The notes below the pieces were generated by a model. That model was not told the DNA's origin. It was given only the letters and a program-made list of their open reading frames with translations, and made no database searches. Position numbers and translations under genes: made by a program. From Juglans regia (Eukaryota; Streptophyta; Magnoliopsida; Fagales; Juglandaceae): a DNA stretch of 64,000 bases. Shown here in pieces: positions 32,110 through 43,775 of this stretch (positions within the stretch are counted from its first letter, which is position 1; every line of letters begins with the position of its first letter). Location: contig NC_049914.1 of NCBI RefSeq assembly GCF_001411555.2, positions 16,488,298 through 16,552,297 on the forward strand. Direction: 5' to 3'.

Positions 32110-33450
32110 CTAGGAATCATAATTTTCTAATTCCAGGTCAAACGGATCTTGAGAATCCATGTAGGGTGAGTAATCTGGAGAAGGAGAGGCAACTAAGTTA
32201 CCCTGAGAATGAGAGGCCTGTTGAGAAGGAGAGGCCTGATGGGTTGGTGATAATGCGGGTTGCTGTAATGGAGATAATCTGGCGAGATGTTGTGCTTCTT
32301 CTTCATCGTCACTATCTGAAACTTGTGACATTACTTCGGCTACTTTTTTCAAATCCTTATTGTTGGTAATGGATGCTAATTGCGCTTGAAATCTGCTCCG
32401 TTGGACTAGAACTTCAGGAGTCTTGATAACTTTTGAAAACATTTTTAAGACATGATCGTAATTGTATTTTTCCCACCATTTGACAGAAACTTGGCGAGCT
32501 AGAAACATAATAGTTTTGAGAGAGGGATGAGGTTTGATAACATATTCTCATTTTATAATCCAATTTAACTTTGTTTTGAGGAAGAAAAGAAGGAGTGGTG
32601 AACAATGGTTTAATGCTAGTGGACTGTCATTTTGTGAGGTAAAAATTTGAAGACTTTCCTGGATGGAAGGAGAAAGGAGAAGAGGTTCAGGTCTATAATA
32701 TTCCCACCATAGTGAAAACCATTTTGGGAGTGTGTTAATTTCTTGTAATTTGCCAAAATGAAGAAACCACGAATGACGTAAATTTTTATTTTGATTTAGG
32801 AACATTTTCGTCCATGCTTTCTGATAATCATAATAATCGTAATAAGGCAGATCATAAGGATGAGAAAACTTTTTTGTTAAATATGGATTTTTTTCCCATT
32901 GTTCCAAAGTGAGAACCTGTTTAATGGTAACTTTATGAAAAATAATAATTGAAGATACAGGTGGAGAAGGTTGAGTTTGAAGAGAACAAGGAATTTTAGA
33001 GAGAATAATTGAGTCCGTGTCTACTAATATGAATTCATGAAAATGCTGGATTTTCATAATATTTTGTAGAACATAATGCCAATCTGGTAAAAGAAAGGCA
33101 TCAAGTAATTTTTAGGGCTCAGACAGGTGTTGAATTTCAGATTCGATGGGGAAGACTAAGTGCCAATGAGATTTGATGATAATGAGAGATGAAGAATGCC
33201 GAGATAGTAATGGATGATTAATAATTTGGGAAGGAAAAGAGGAAGAAAGAGAAACAGCTTTAGAGTAGGTTGGTAATTTTGGAGAGGCTAATGGTGAAGA
33301 TGAATTGTAAGATGGTCTAATGTTTTGTGGTAATGATTCCAATACAGTATATGATCTTGGAATTGCAGAACGATAGGGTGAAGGATAGAGAGGAGATGGT
33401 GGCCGTGCGTATGAAGATTTAGATTTTACCTTTGACTTTGAAGTTGACAT
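32110..33450 (-). pseudogene. Viral ORF2 (about 50-kDa protein of unknown function)
   Basis: A single frame of about 446 codons from an ATG at 33450 to a stop at 32110, broken only by two in-frame stops (33112-33114 and 32548-32550). The start lies about 25 nt inside the end of the RNase H frame. The N-terminus is Ser/Pro/Tyr-rich, the middle is globular with several aromatic residues (W-T-K-M-F-L, W-F-L-H-F-G-K-L, W-W-E-Y-Y), and the C-terminus is acidic then Gln/Ser/Pro-rich. Size and position match the second ORF of florendoviruses, whose role is not known. It is far better kept than ORF1. Confidence 0.65.
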
Positions 33451-36400
33451 GATTTTTCCTGTAAGAATTCTCGGGATAGAAAATTAGGAAGAAAATTAGA
33501 TTCTCCTTTAATATGTTCAATATCAAAATAAAAAATACATATTATAGCTTGCCATCTAGCAAATATTTGTTTAGCAGTCAGGTTTTTCACATCTTTAATC
33601 AAAACTTCCTTGTCTGATTTACAATCTATTCTAAGTAAAGACTTTTGGTTCAACAAATCATCTTAAAATTTAGAAATACATAATACAAGAGCTAAAATTT
33701 CTTTTTTAATAGTACTATAAATCTTTTGGACAGGATTCCAACATCCTGAATGAAATCAGACAATCTATTCCTAATCAGTTGATAATTTTTGTTTCATAAT
33801 TCCTCCATAACCAATATCACAGGCATCTGTTTCAATAATTTTTAAAGTATGAGGAGATTGGAGTCCTAAGCATGGTAATTTCTTAACATGAGCCTTATTT
33901 TGTTTTATAATATTTGTATATTTTTCTGTCCATGAGAGTCGATTCTTTTCTAATCTTTTAAATAATAGTTTACATAATGGCCTAAAAAATTGATAAAAGT
34001 CTACAACATAATTGAGGCTTCTTAAAAATCTTTGTAGTTGTTGCTTATCTTTTATTTCATCTGGAAATTTATCAGCAAATTCTATTGCTCTGCTAATTGG
34101 TGTAATAGTTCATTGATAAATTTCATGTCCAAGAAATCTAATTTTGTCTTCAAAATAATTTTATTTTTGGTGATGAAACAACTAATCCATTTTGTTTGAT
34201 AATTTGAACAAAAATATTTAAATGTTTCCAATGTTGTTCAATAGATGAAAAAAATATTAATACACCATCTATATAAACTATTGAACAATGAGACAAAGAG
34301 GTAAATATCTCATTCATTATATTTTGAAATTCACTAGGAGTATTTTTTAATCCAAAAAGCATAACGTTCCATTCAAAATGTCTAAAGGGAACTGTGAATG
34401 CTGTCTTTCAACTATCTTTTTTAGCAATTTGAATTTGCCAAAACCCACTTTTCATGTCAAATTTTGAAAATACCGTAGCAGTATATAGTCAGGATAATAA
34501 ATCTTTTTTATTAGGAATTGAGTATCTAATCCATTGTAATACCTTATTTAAAATTTTATAATTAATGACTAGATGATGAACTCCTCTTTCTAATTCTGCC
34601 TGTTTTTAACATAAAAGGCAGCACAACTCCATGGTGATTTACTTTTTCTTATTAATCTTCTTGTTCTTAAATCATTAGTTTCTTTTTTACAGTATTCTAA
34701 TAATTCATTATTCATTTCAATATGTCTAGCCTTAGTTGGAATATTTTTCTTAGAAAATTCTTTTTCATAGGTTATTTCAACTATATGTTGTTTTTTGTTC
34801 CAGAAGGCATTAGACAGATTAGAGCATACTTCATTTTCAATTTTAGTTTTAAAATTATCAATTTTTTGAGTTAATAACAGGTCTTTTAATTGTTCTTGAA
34901 TTCTTTTATATTTTAATTCTATTTTTTGTTAAAAAATTAATTTCTCTGGTTAATGAAACTTTCTTTAAAGAGTTAATTTCTTTTAATACTGGGAGAAATA
35001 AGAATTTAAATTGAATTTCTTGTCCAAGTATTTTAGTAGAGATTCTTTTTCCTGTTACAGAGAAATGGTAGAATAAGGCAAGGAAATGATTTCCTAATAT
35101 TACTTTAGTATTAATATTTTTTACTAAGATAAATGTTGTTTTAAAATAAATTCCATTATTACAAATATGTGCATTAGATAATTTATAATTTATATTTAAT
35201 TTTTTTCCATTAGCTTGAGATAATATTTTTTTTGTTCTTTCAAAATATTTAGATGATATTAAGCCTTCTTGTATACAATTTAAATATGTTCATGTATCTA
35301 ATAAGACAATTGTAGTGAAAGAAAGTTCTTAATTAATTGAAACTGTTACTTTAACATACCATTTTTGAAAATTTATCTTATCAATGATATTAATGAAATT
35401 ATTTGTTTCATCTTTTATAACTAATGTTAATCACTCTCCTTGTTCTTTACTATGTTCTTTATCATGAAAATTATTTCTGTTTTTCTCTATTTTTAATAAT
35501 ATAATTTCTTGTAATAACTGTTCATTTGAAACTTCTAATTTAAGATTGGATGTTTTCAAATTTCTAATCTCTTTTTTTTATCTCATTAATGTTGTATATC
35601 TTGTATCGTAATTTTTTGTTTGTCTGTTTTAAACCTTCTTATTATTTCTGAAAAATTATAAGGTGTCGGAGATAACATTACTGAAGTGTTTTGATTATTA
35701 AAATTATCTTTTAACTTTTTTAAGTAATCTTTTCTTTCTTGAGGGTTGCTAATTTTGTCTATTAATTCTAATATGATGTCTTCTTGTTTTGAAAGTACAT
35801 TAATGGTTTTATTACAAATACAATTATCCTTATCTAGACAATTACAAATCTGTACTTTATCTTCTTCAGATTCACTATCAGAAGATTACTTTGAAAAAAC
35901 TTGATTTTTTTAATTGATAGATTTTTTCTTCTTCTGAAGAACTATCTTCCTATTCACTTGAATGTATTATAAAAATGTCTAATAATTTTTCTTCTAATGG
36001 ATCAGATATATCTAGTTCATTAATATGTTGTTTGACTTTACAATTTGATTTATAATGTCTAACTTTTCCACATTTGTAACAAACAATTTGTTTTTTTTTT
36101 ATTAGTCTTTTTAGGACTTTTTAGTGGTTTATAGTGTCTTCCATCTCTTAAACAGAGTAATATTGAGGTGTTTAATCCACTTCTAGTAAGTGGTTATATA
36201 GCTACTTATACTAGTCCAATATGTATGAAAGAATATTTATGTTATTTGTGATGTTTAATTGCTTCTTTTGTTAATAGTTGTAACGATTCATAATTTTTAT
36301 TTAAACTAACGATTTTTCCTACTGTTTTAATTGTATAATTTGTAAGAAATGATAATTTAGAAGAAAAAATAGAATATTTTTATATTTGGTTTTTTGGAAC

Positions 36401-37111
36401 ATTAGGAATTGTCCAGTCTTGTAGATTTTTTTCTATATTTATTATATTGTAATCTTCTTGATTGATGTTATCAAGTTCTATGGGGATACTAGTAGTGGAT
36501 TCATTAGGTTTAAATAAAGAATTCATTGAGATGAGTTTTTAAACAAAGATTTCTTATATCCAAAGAGAAATAAGTAAATTAAAAACTTGAGGGAATACCA
36601 CCGGGAACACCCTTAAAGCCTTCTAGTATGAATGGGCTGACTATCGGTTTTTCATGGCTTACCAATACAAGTTTCCCAATATACTTCATTCACTTTTGTT
36701 ATGAGTTATCTTTGTAAAAAATCTGTATCAGTGATTTCTTACTCTTTTTTTATTTTTTTATTTTTTTGTAAAGCAGGAATCCTCAAATGATTTCTTACAC
36801 TTTGAATTTCGTTTCTTAGGAAGTTGCAGTCAGCTTCATATAATTCTATTGCTGCTTGTCTACTCTAATATACTTGATATTCTTATGAAGATGCAATCAG
36901 CTTCATATAATTCTGTTGCTGCTTATCTATTCTGATATACATGATATTTAGACATCATTTATGTATAATCTTGTCTAATCAATTGTTATTTTCTCTTAAG
37001 ATCCTTTATGTTATTCATCAAGATTTCTAATTCAAGTCTTAAATTATAATCTAGATATTTTAACTCATATGAATCACGAAAATCAGTATTATGAGCATAA
37101 TAATTATCCAT
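33426..37111 (-). pseudogene. Viral ORF1 polyprotein remnant (MP, capsid knuckle, protease, RT, RNase H)
   Basis: From a likely ATG at 37111. The N-terminal part is polar. Near 36290-36130 is the caulimovirid movement-protein core (H-I-G-L-V-Q-V). A CX2CX4HX4C knuckle lies near 36085-36045, too close to the movement core, so the segment between is deleted. A protease-like block near 35300 has D-T-W where D-T-G is expected. The RT part (about 34800-34000) includes M-L-F-G-L-K-N-T-P-S-E-F-Q and Y-I-D-G in place of Y-I-D-D near 34270. RNase H ends the frame at 33426. Many stops and frameshifts: between 34362 and 37111 no open stretch reaches 60 codons. Confidence 0.75.
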
Positions 37112-37154
37112 AATAAAATATATAATTCAAAGTTAAACAGCAAGGAAAAATAGC

Positions 37155-37196
37155 AATATAAAAGGCAAAATAATAAAATATAACAATATAATCACC
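37155..37196. repeat. Terminal direct repeat, right copy (viral insert)
   Basis: Identical to 31504-31545. On the - strand it precedes the ORF1 leader by about 45 nt. Confidence 0.9.
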
Positions 37197-38780
37197 TAAA
37201 TGGTTTAATTATATAATAAGTCTATTTTATGAAACCATTTTTCACTGTTATTTAATACATTTAAACACAATACAATTTTCTACTAAATTATAAAATGTTA
37301 TTAGTATTAAATTATTGTTAGATTATAATAGTAGTTTAATGAGGATTTGAATTTTAAATATGATTAAGTTTAATTATCAAAACCAATTTTTGTTGTTATT
37401 TTGTCAAATTTGATAAAATTATTATATTACCGTTATAACTAGAAAATAAAGAAATATATTAAGAATATTTAAATGATATTAGTATTTATTAGATTTCTTG
37501 TAAGATTGAATAATTATGTTAATTATAAGAAAGTAAACCTATTTTAGAATTGAGGTTTTCACGACTTATTTTAATATAATTGAATATAGCCCAAATATTA
37601 TACTACATTATAATTTGAAAGTGAAAATATGTTATTAGTATTTAAATAATTTATGATTTTAGCATTCATTGATTTTCATATTAAACGGAATATTTATTTG
37701 ATTATTTTGTATGAATTTAATTAAGTGGGATATTAGGATATGTTTTCTAGACAGATTTAATGATGTTTAATACTTGTATAGGTGATGAGCTACGATGTGA
37801 AATTTCAAAAGTAACGCAACGAAGTAAGTAACTTGATCATAAATTAGGATCATCACATGTCAGTCTAGATAAATTATTATAAAATTCAGTTCTTTGGTAG
37901 CCACTTTTTATGTACCATGCATGTCATGATATATGCAAATATGTCATCCAACATTGCACACGATCATGTTATTCCGCTTCATGTTCAGATTCAGAAATTA
38001 TAATTATGTACATATTATGTCATGCATCTCACGTCGTATAAGACATTTAGGTTTTATTAAGTTCAAATGCAAGATAAAATCATATCAGTTTAATCAGATG
38101 GTCATTTAGATGCATGGTACCAATACAGATTCAGGGTGGATGTGCAAGTGACGGACTCAAGTGTGGTCCACTGTAGTAGACCAGAATACTACCTCAACGA
38201 CTCCCTTTGTGGCTGCCGAATGTGGGGTAGGTGTACAATCTTGCGCATAGGGTTAAGTGTGTTGGCTAGTCAGATAAATAAGACCAGTCAGTTAATTCAG
38301 ATAAATTAAGACACGTCATGCATAACATAAGCATCAGTATGATCAGTCATAATTTTAAGCTCTTAGAATGAAAACTTTTATGAAAATTTTATGTTTATTA
38401 TGTAAGTTGTGATGAGTTTCTTACTGAGCTTTTTGACTCATTTGAGTTTTATTTCATATTTTTAACCACCCAAGTGAGGATGGTGATCAGTATGAGCAGT
38501 TGGGTCAAGTTTAGAAGGAGTAGACTATGAACTTAGTGACTTTATTGTGTTAATGTCTTTTTTATTTCAACTGGTTTGGGAATTATGGTTATGTCTTGCT
38601 TAAGACATGTTTTATTTTATGAACTCCTTTATGTGATAAAAAATATTTTATTTAATTATGCAAGTCTCTTGCCTGGTTATATTTATGTGAGCACGTGACA
38701 TCCCTAGCCTACAGGAATGAGGACTGTTATAGAACGAACTTTCAAAATTTGAAGTTGCACAAAGGATTAGAAGGTGTTGT

Positions 38781-40973
38781 TGTGGCGCCCCCGACCCCCA
38801 TGTAAGGAAAACACGGGAATCGAGACGCCGGGATGATGACAAACGGTCACACATCCCAACGAAGTGCCAGTGTGTGTACATGCAACGGTGTACAAAAACA
38901 ACGCAGCGGATTAGTCAACTAAGTACCAGAATTTAAATACAAGTAAACATCAGTAAAGTTTTAAAAACAGTTATACAGTCATCCAAAATAAAGTTAACAC
39001 ATGTCCCAAAAATACAAAAGGGTAAAATAAATAACAAGCTAGTGATCCCAGATCACTCCTCGGGTGGAGCCGTCTCCTCAGGCTCACCCTCCTCCTCCTC
39101 ATCTGCATCAAAATCTGCGTTACCACAGAATGGTACCGCAGGTAAGTATAACCCAAAAATATACTCAGGAATATAAAATGCATTAATACCACCAACATGC
39201 ATGCATATGAAGAAATATGCATTTTCCTCAAAATATCATTTTCCCCGAAAATGATTAATTTATCAACACACGCCAAAATCCCATTTGGCCCAAAAATAAT
39301 CCGTAAAACATTTTCCCAGAAAATGAATTACACAAAATCCAACACACACTATTTTCCCAGAAAATAGCCAATTAATCCGTTATTACCCTATGCACCATGG
39401 CCTCCCCTAGGGACCATCCGCACGTCCTGGCTTCGTAGCGATGCCCAGTTCCGCGCCCAGCGCGTACATGGCCAGACATCCTCTAGTCCCCGCCAGCAGA
39501 AGGACCACGGAGTCGGCACGAATCACTCGTCCGATCCCATTGCCGCCCAGCGACAATCCAGGGGACGTTACTCAGTTTATTCCGCTCCCGAGTAACCAGA
39601 GAAGCTCCACCGAGATAATGCCCCATCTCGGCTTGGGGTCGTGATACGCACGCACCCAAATTCCATTCTCACATGAAAACCCAGTTTTCATAAACACATG
39701 AACATGAATGCAATACACGAAAACCCAGTTTTCTTTACAAACATGATCATGCATGAAATAATGATATGCACATGTACCAACCAATCCAAAATCCATCAAT
39801 AACCAATAACCAATCCGATCCAAAATCCATCAATAACCAATAACCAATCCAATCCAACTAAACCAACATCTCCAATCACGAATCCATCCGACCCCCGTAC
39901 TCCTCGGACTCAGTCCGGCATGCCAAAAAAATACAGTGAAATGGGTTAGTGCAAAAATACATAAAATTCATGAGAACTCTTTGGAGAAATACTTACAGCG
40001 CTATATGATAATTTCCGGAGGATCACGAAGCTGAAAAAGGCGACGTTTGAGCAACACCACAGTGTAAAATACACTGTGGCCGTGGGTCACAAATACACAC
40101 TTTTCAACGAAGACAAACGAAGACCCAAAAATGGTAGGGTAGAGCCTAGAGAGGTCGGTGAAGCCAATGGTGGTGGTGGTTTGCCGTGGGTGGCGGCGCA
40201 AAGGGTGGTTTTAGGCCAAAAATGCCGAAATCGGAGATGGACTTGGTGGGGCTTCACCGGTGACGGATCGGAGCCGGGGTTGGGTCCAAAGGATTGCCAA
40301 GAGGTCGGGGATGAAGTGGTAGGAAGATGGTGGCCGGAGGTGGAGCGACGGCGGCGCTGGAGCGAAAGTGGTGCCGCGGCTTTGTGGGCTTCGTGGGGGC
40401 TAACGGTGGCATGAACGGCGGTGATATTGGTGGGGTAGGATGGCCGGCAGCTGAGGAATGCAAGGGACCGGGCGGTGTCGACCACCGCCGACGGACGGCG
40501 GCGCTGGGAGGGGACGAAGGATCGGGCGGAGGAGAGGGGAGAGAGAGTCCGTGCGCGGGAGAAGAAAGAAGCCGAAGGAAAATAAGGGAAAAAGAAAAAA
40601 AGGAAGGAAAAGAAAAGGAGAGGAAAGAAAAAGAGGGAAAAAGAAATGAGGTCCAATCCTCATAACTTGGGTCACGAAAATGATCCAACAGAAATGATTT
40701 TAAACCCATAAGTTAAATAAAATAATTTAAACGTAATGGTAAAGTCAAATTGAAATAATTAAATCTCACAGTAATTAATTTAAATATGAAAAGTAATTTA
40801 AATGCACAACAATAAATAAATATTAAGAAAGCACATAAAAATTAATTTTCACCAAATTAAAAATCCTAAAAAATAACCCAATTAAAATCCACTAATTTTA
40901 AAATAAGAGAATAAATTTTGAATCCATAAAAATAATCCTTCAATAAAAATACACTAAAATACGGGGTGTTACA
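38781..40973 (-). mobile_element. Solo LTR of a fourth gypsy-type family
   Basis: 2193 bp, TGTGGCGCCCCC...GGGGTGTTACA on the + strand (TGTAACACCCCG...GGCGCCACA on the other). It has GTTGT on both sides (38776-38780 and 40974-40978). There is no internal region, so it is a solo LTR. Orientation is inferred from the TGTAACACCCCG start common at plant gypsy LTR 5' ends. It contains a GC-rich, purine-skewed block (40270-40650) that gives several long frames in all phases; these are composition artefacts. It sits 44 bp from the previous solo LTR's flank. Confidence 0.85.
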
Positions 40974-40978
40974 GTTGT

Positions 40979-42650
40979 ATGCGAGTTACTTATTATAAGG
41001 AGAAATGACAATTTGGTGGAGTGCCAAGAGGCAATTGCTTGTCATGGAAGGGGATCCATGGAGGCCATTACTCGGGAAAGGTTTAAGGACGCTTAGCCTC
41101 AATGTAGGAATTAAGGGCAACACACTACGATAAACTAAAAGACCAACAGAGGAAGGACTCAAAGTTGTTGGAGATTTAGACATATGGTGAGAAAAGCAAA
41201 GGATCCCTTGCATTTTAGTATGGCCGAATGGGGAACCTTGTTTTATAAAGGATGAAGAGTGGTTCCTGCAAATTTGGAAATTAAGGGAAGGATACTCGTA
41301 GATGCCCATTCATTGCCATATTTGATACACCGAGGAAGCAAGAAGATGTATTGGGATCTAAAGAAGAATTTTTGGTGGGAAGGAATGAGGCAGGACATCA
41401 CCCACTTCATTGAAAGGTGCGTCCCATGTAGGCAGGTGGAAGCCGAACATCAAAGATCTGTTGAGAGTTTACAACCCTTACCAATCCCAAAGTGGACATG
41501 GGATGATATAGCTATGGACCTTGTGTTCAGGTTACCTCGAACTCTTAGTAGTAAGAATGTGATTTGGGTGATGATAGATAGATTGAGCAAGAGCACCCAT
41601 TTTCTTCCAGTCACTACTACAGATGTTTTAGGGAAGTTAGCTCGATTGTACATTAAACAGATAGTTAGGCTTCATAGTGTGCCTAAAACCATAGTGTCAG
41701 ATCAGTTTACAGAAAATAATGAGCACTAAGTTAAGATTTAGTGATGCATACCATCCGCACACCGATGGATAGTTGGAAAGGACAATTCAAACATTGGAAG
41801 ATACATTAAGAGCTTGTATATTGGATTTAAAGGGCTTGTAGGAGAACCATTTCCCACTTATTGAATTTGCCTACAACAACAGTTTTTGGGCAACCATCCA
41901 AATGGCCCTATACAAAGCCTTGTAGGGAATGAAGTGTAGGTCATCTTTGTGTTGAGATAAAGTTGGAGAAGATAAGCTCATAGGGCTAGAGATAATACGA
42001 GAGATGAGAGAGAAAGTCAAGCTGACACGAGAGAAGGTGACCACACAAAGTAGGCAGAAGAGCTATACCAATATAAGGAGAAGTGAATTGCCCTTCGAGG
42101 AATATGATTTTGTGTACCTTAAGGTGTTGCCTATAAAAGGAGTGAAGAAGTTTGGGTGGAAAGGAAAGCTGAGCCCAAGATATGTTGGGCCCTATCAAAT
42201 ATTGCAAAGGGTAGGCCCAATGGCAAACAGAGTGGCGCTACCAAGAGAATACAATGGGGTGCATGACATATTTCATGTCTCTTCATTAAGAAAGAGATTT
42301 AGGAACCAACAACATCAAATAATTAGTATAAATCAGGTTTAATTGCAACCAAATCTCAAGTATAAGGGAGAGACCAGTACAAATCATAGACTAGAAAGAA
42401 TAAAGGTTACGGTTAAAAACCATATCCTTGGTGAAAGTGTGTAATGGGGAAGCTCAGGGAACGAGATGTTCAATTGGAAAAGTGAGAAGGTCATGAGGGA
42501 GCAGTTCCCCTACTTATTAGAGCCACAATAATTGAACCAGAATGCATTTAGTAAGGATAATTTGATCATTTCGAAGGTAGGGACGCAGCTATAAATAACC
42601 TTTGCACTCCCCATTCCAGTAGAAACTCCTAGAACTTCTAAACATTCATC
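40979..42650 (+). pseudogene. G3b: Ty3/gypsy integrase and C-terminal domain
   Basis: The internal region restarts after the solo LTR and is already late pol, so gag, protease, RT and RNase H are gone. The integrase zinc finger (L-P-Y-L-I-H-R-G-S then C-V-P-C-R-Q, about 41310-41435) and the core with first Asp (I-A-M-D-L-V-F-R-L-P, about 41508) are open to 41729. The D-R-D-P motif is deleted to S-D-Q-F-T, and the third acidic motif is in a broken stretch (41740-42000). The GPY/F module (KGKLSPRYVGPYQILQRVGP, about 42160-42220) and V-H-D-I-F-H-V-S-S-L-R-K-R-F lie in 42004-42342. A worn chromodomain follows to about 42530. Confidence 0.8.
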
Positions 42651-42920
42651 ATGATGAAAGAGAAGAAGACCCTGAGAAAGGTAGCCACGTCGCTGAAAAT
42701 AATTTGACGATTTATGGAAAAACGGTGTGATGCAACAAGGTTGGAGGAGGAACATCAATGAGACGAGGAGGAATGTCGATGGGACAAAGAGGATCACCAG
42801 AGGGGTAGGGCCCTGATGACAGAAATGTTGAATCACAATGTTGATGCTATGAGGCAATAAGGAAGAAAACAAATGATCCAAGAATGTGAGTCTCAAGAGG
42901 AGGGCGGAGGTGAGGTCTGA
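42651..42920 (+). pseudogene. G3b accessory ORF remnant
   Basis: ATG at 42651, preceded at about 42590 by CTATAAATAACC, a TATA-like motif about 60 bp upstream. The frame is basic then acidic and has at least three stops before 42918. It is in the same place as the 27845 frame of G3a and resembles it weakly. Its tail is cut by the hAT-type MITE at 42922. Confidence 0.4.
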
Positions 42921-42921
42921 C

Positions 42922-43476
42922 TAAGGGTGTAACCGGTCCAGTTCGGTCTGGTTTTGGACATATTTTAGAACCAAACCAGTATATACCACTTTTGAGATTT
43001 GAAGAACCAACACCTTACTGGTTATACCCCTAAAACAGTACTTCTAGTTTTATCGGTTCCGGTCCGATTTTTCTAGTATATTATATATATAGTATATATA
43101 ATATTGTATATATATTTTAGTATATTATAATATATATTGTAATTATATTATAGACTATAGTGATAATATGTAGTTATCTATATAGGATTTTAAATTTTAA
43201 TTTTATATTAATTAGTAATTTATCATATAATACAAAATTACTTTATATATTATTTATAAAAATTATATAAAATATATAAAATCATATAAAAAAATATTTT
43301 ATACAATATAAAAAATTAAAAAATATATATATATAAGCCAGTTCGGTCTGGTGTTAGAAAAGGAAAAATCAGAATCAGATCGATTTAGACCAGTTTTGAG
43401 AAAAATCGAACCAGTACCGGACACAACCCATCGGTTCGTTCCTGTTTACTAGTTCACCGATTTTTTTTCACCCCTA
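42922..43476. mobile_element. hAT-type MITE, 555 bp, with 8-bp target duplication
   Basis: Ends are TAAGGGTGTAACCGG and, in reverse complement, TAGGGGTGAAAAAAAATCGG. Flanks are GGTCTGAC (42914-42921) and GGTCTCAC (43477-43484), an 8-bp duplication with one change, as hAT elements make. The core is AT repeats with inverted GTTCGGTCTGG blocks near both ends and no ORF. Confidence 0.75.
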
Positions 43477-43484
43477 GGTCTCAC

Positions 43485-43775
43485 TGATGCCCCTTGAGGA
43501 CAAATCTGGCAGGGGAGCTAAAATGCAGGAGAGCAATAGGGGCAAGTGCTATGGAAACAACCAACAAAGAATATTAAGGGAGGAAACCCTTGATCTAGTG
43601 GCGGGTGTTGAGGGTTGAAGGGTGGACGAAAGATTGAGTGTGCTACCACCCTGACCAGGGTCGATAGAGATAGGTTAAGAATGCTCCACCTGAAGCACAT
43701 TCCTCTCAATTCCACAGTGAGGGATAGTCCTCACAAAATTTCGAGGACAAAGCTTCCTACTAAGGAGGGGAAAGA
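43485..43775 (+). other. G3b 3' untranslated region and purine tract
   Basis: Non-coding end of the G3b internal region. It contains ATTTCGAGGACAAAG (as in G3a before its LTR) and the purine tract AAGGAGGGGAAAGA directly before the LTR at 43776. Confidence 0.7.

Larger units (their letters stand above)
31504..37196 (-). mobile_element. Endogenous pararetrovirus (Caulimoviridae), florendovirus-like
   Basis: A 5.65-kb viral insert read on the - strand, bounded by a perfect 42-bp direct repeat (31504-31545 and 37155-37196). Order: ORF1 remnants with movement-protein core, CCHC knuckle, aspartic protease, RT and RNase H, then a separate ORF2 of about 446 codons, an intergenic region with a TATA box, and a primer site. 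A large ORF1 followed by one extra downstream ORF of about 50 kDa fits the florendoviruses known only as old plant genome copies. It is shorter than those usually are (about 8 kb, from memory) because the movement-to-capsid part of ORF1 is missing. It is thoroughly disabled. Other caulimovirid genera are possible. Confidence 0.75.
29653..38731 (+). mobile_element. Solo LTR of a third gypsy family, split by a pararetrovirus
   Basis: Begins TGTAACGACC and ends ...GGACTGTTATA, flanked by GAACG on both sides (29648-29652 and 38732-38736). Removing the viral insert (31504-37196) leaves about 3.4 kb of LTR with no internal retroelement region, so it is a solo LTR from recombination between two LTRs. 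It contains a (CT)n run near 30837-30860 and a TATA-like CTATAAACA at about 30382. The last base is A but the preceding base is T, so the terminal CA has mutated to TA. It inserted 30 bp inside the left edge of the G3b internal region. Confidence 0.7.

Noticed and set aside
31504..37196. LTR retrotransposon instead of a virus
   Set aside because: No LTR of normal length, no integrase, a movement-protein core and a second ORF: the layout is that of a pararetrovirus.
39441..39644. 67-codon frame in the second solo LTR
   Set aside because: No domain, lies entirely in an LTR.
40076..40709. Several long overlapping open frames on both strands
   Set aside because: They lie in a GC-rich, purine-skewed part of a solo LTR, occur in almost all phases and give low-complexity Gly/Arg or Ser/Pro/Phe products. 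This is a composition effect.
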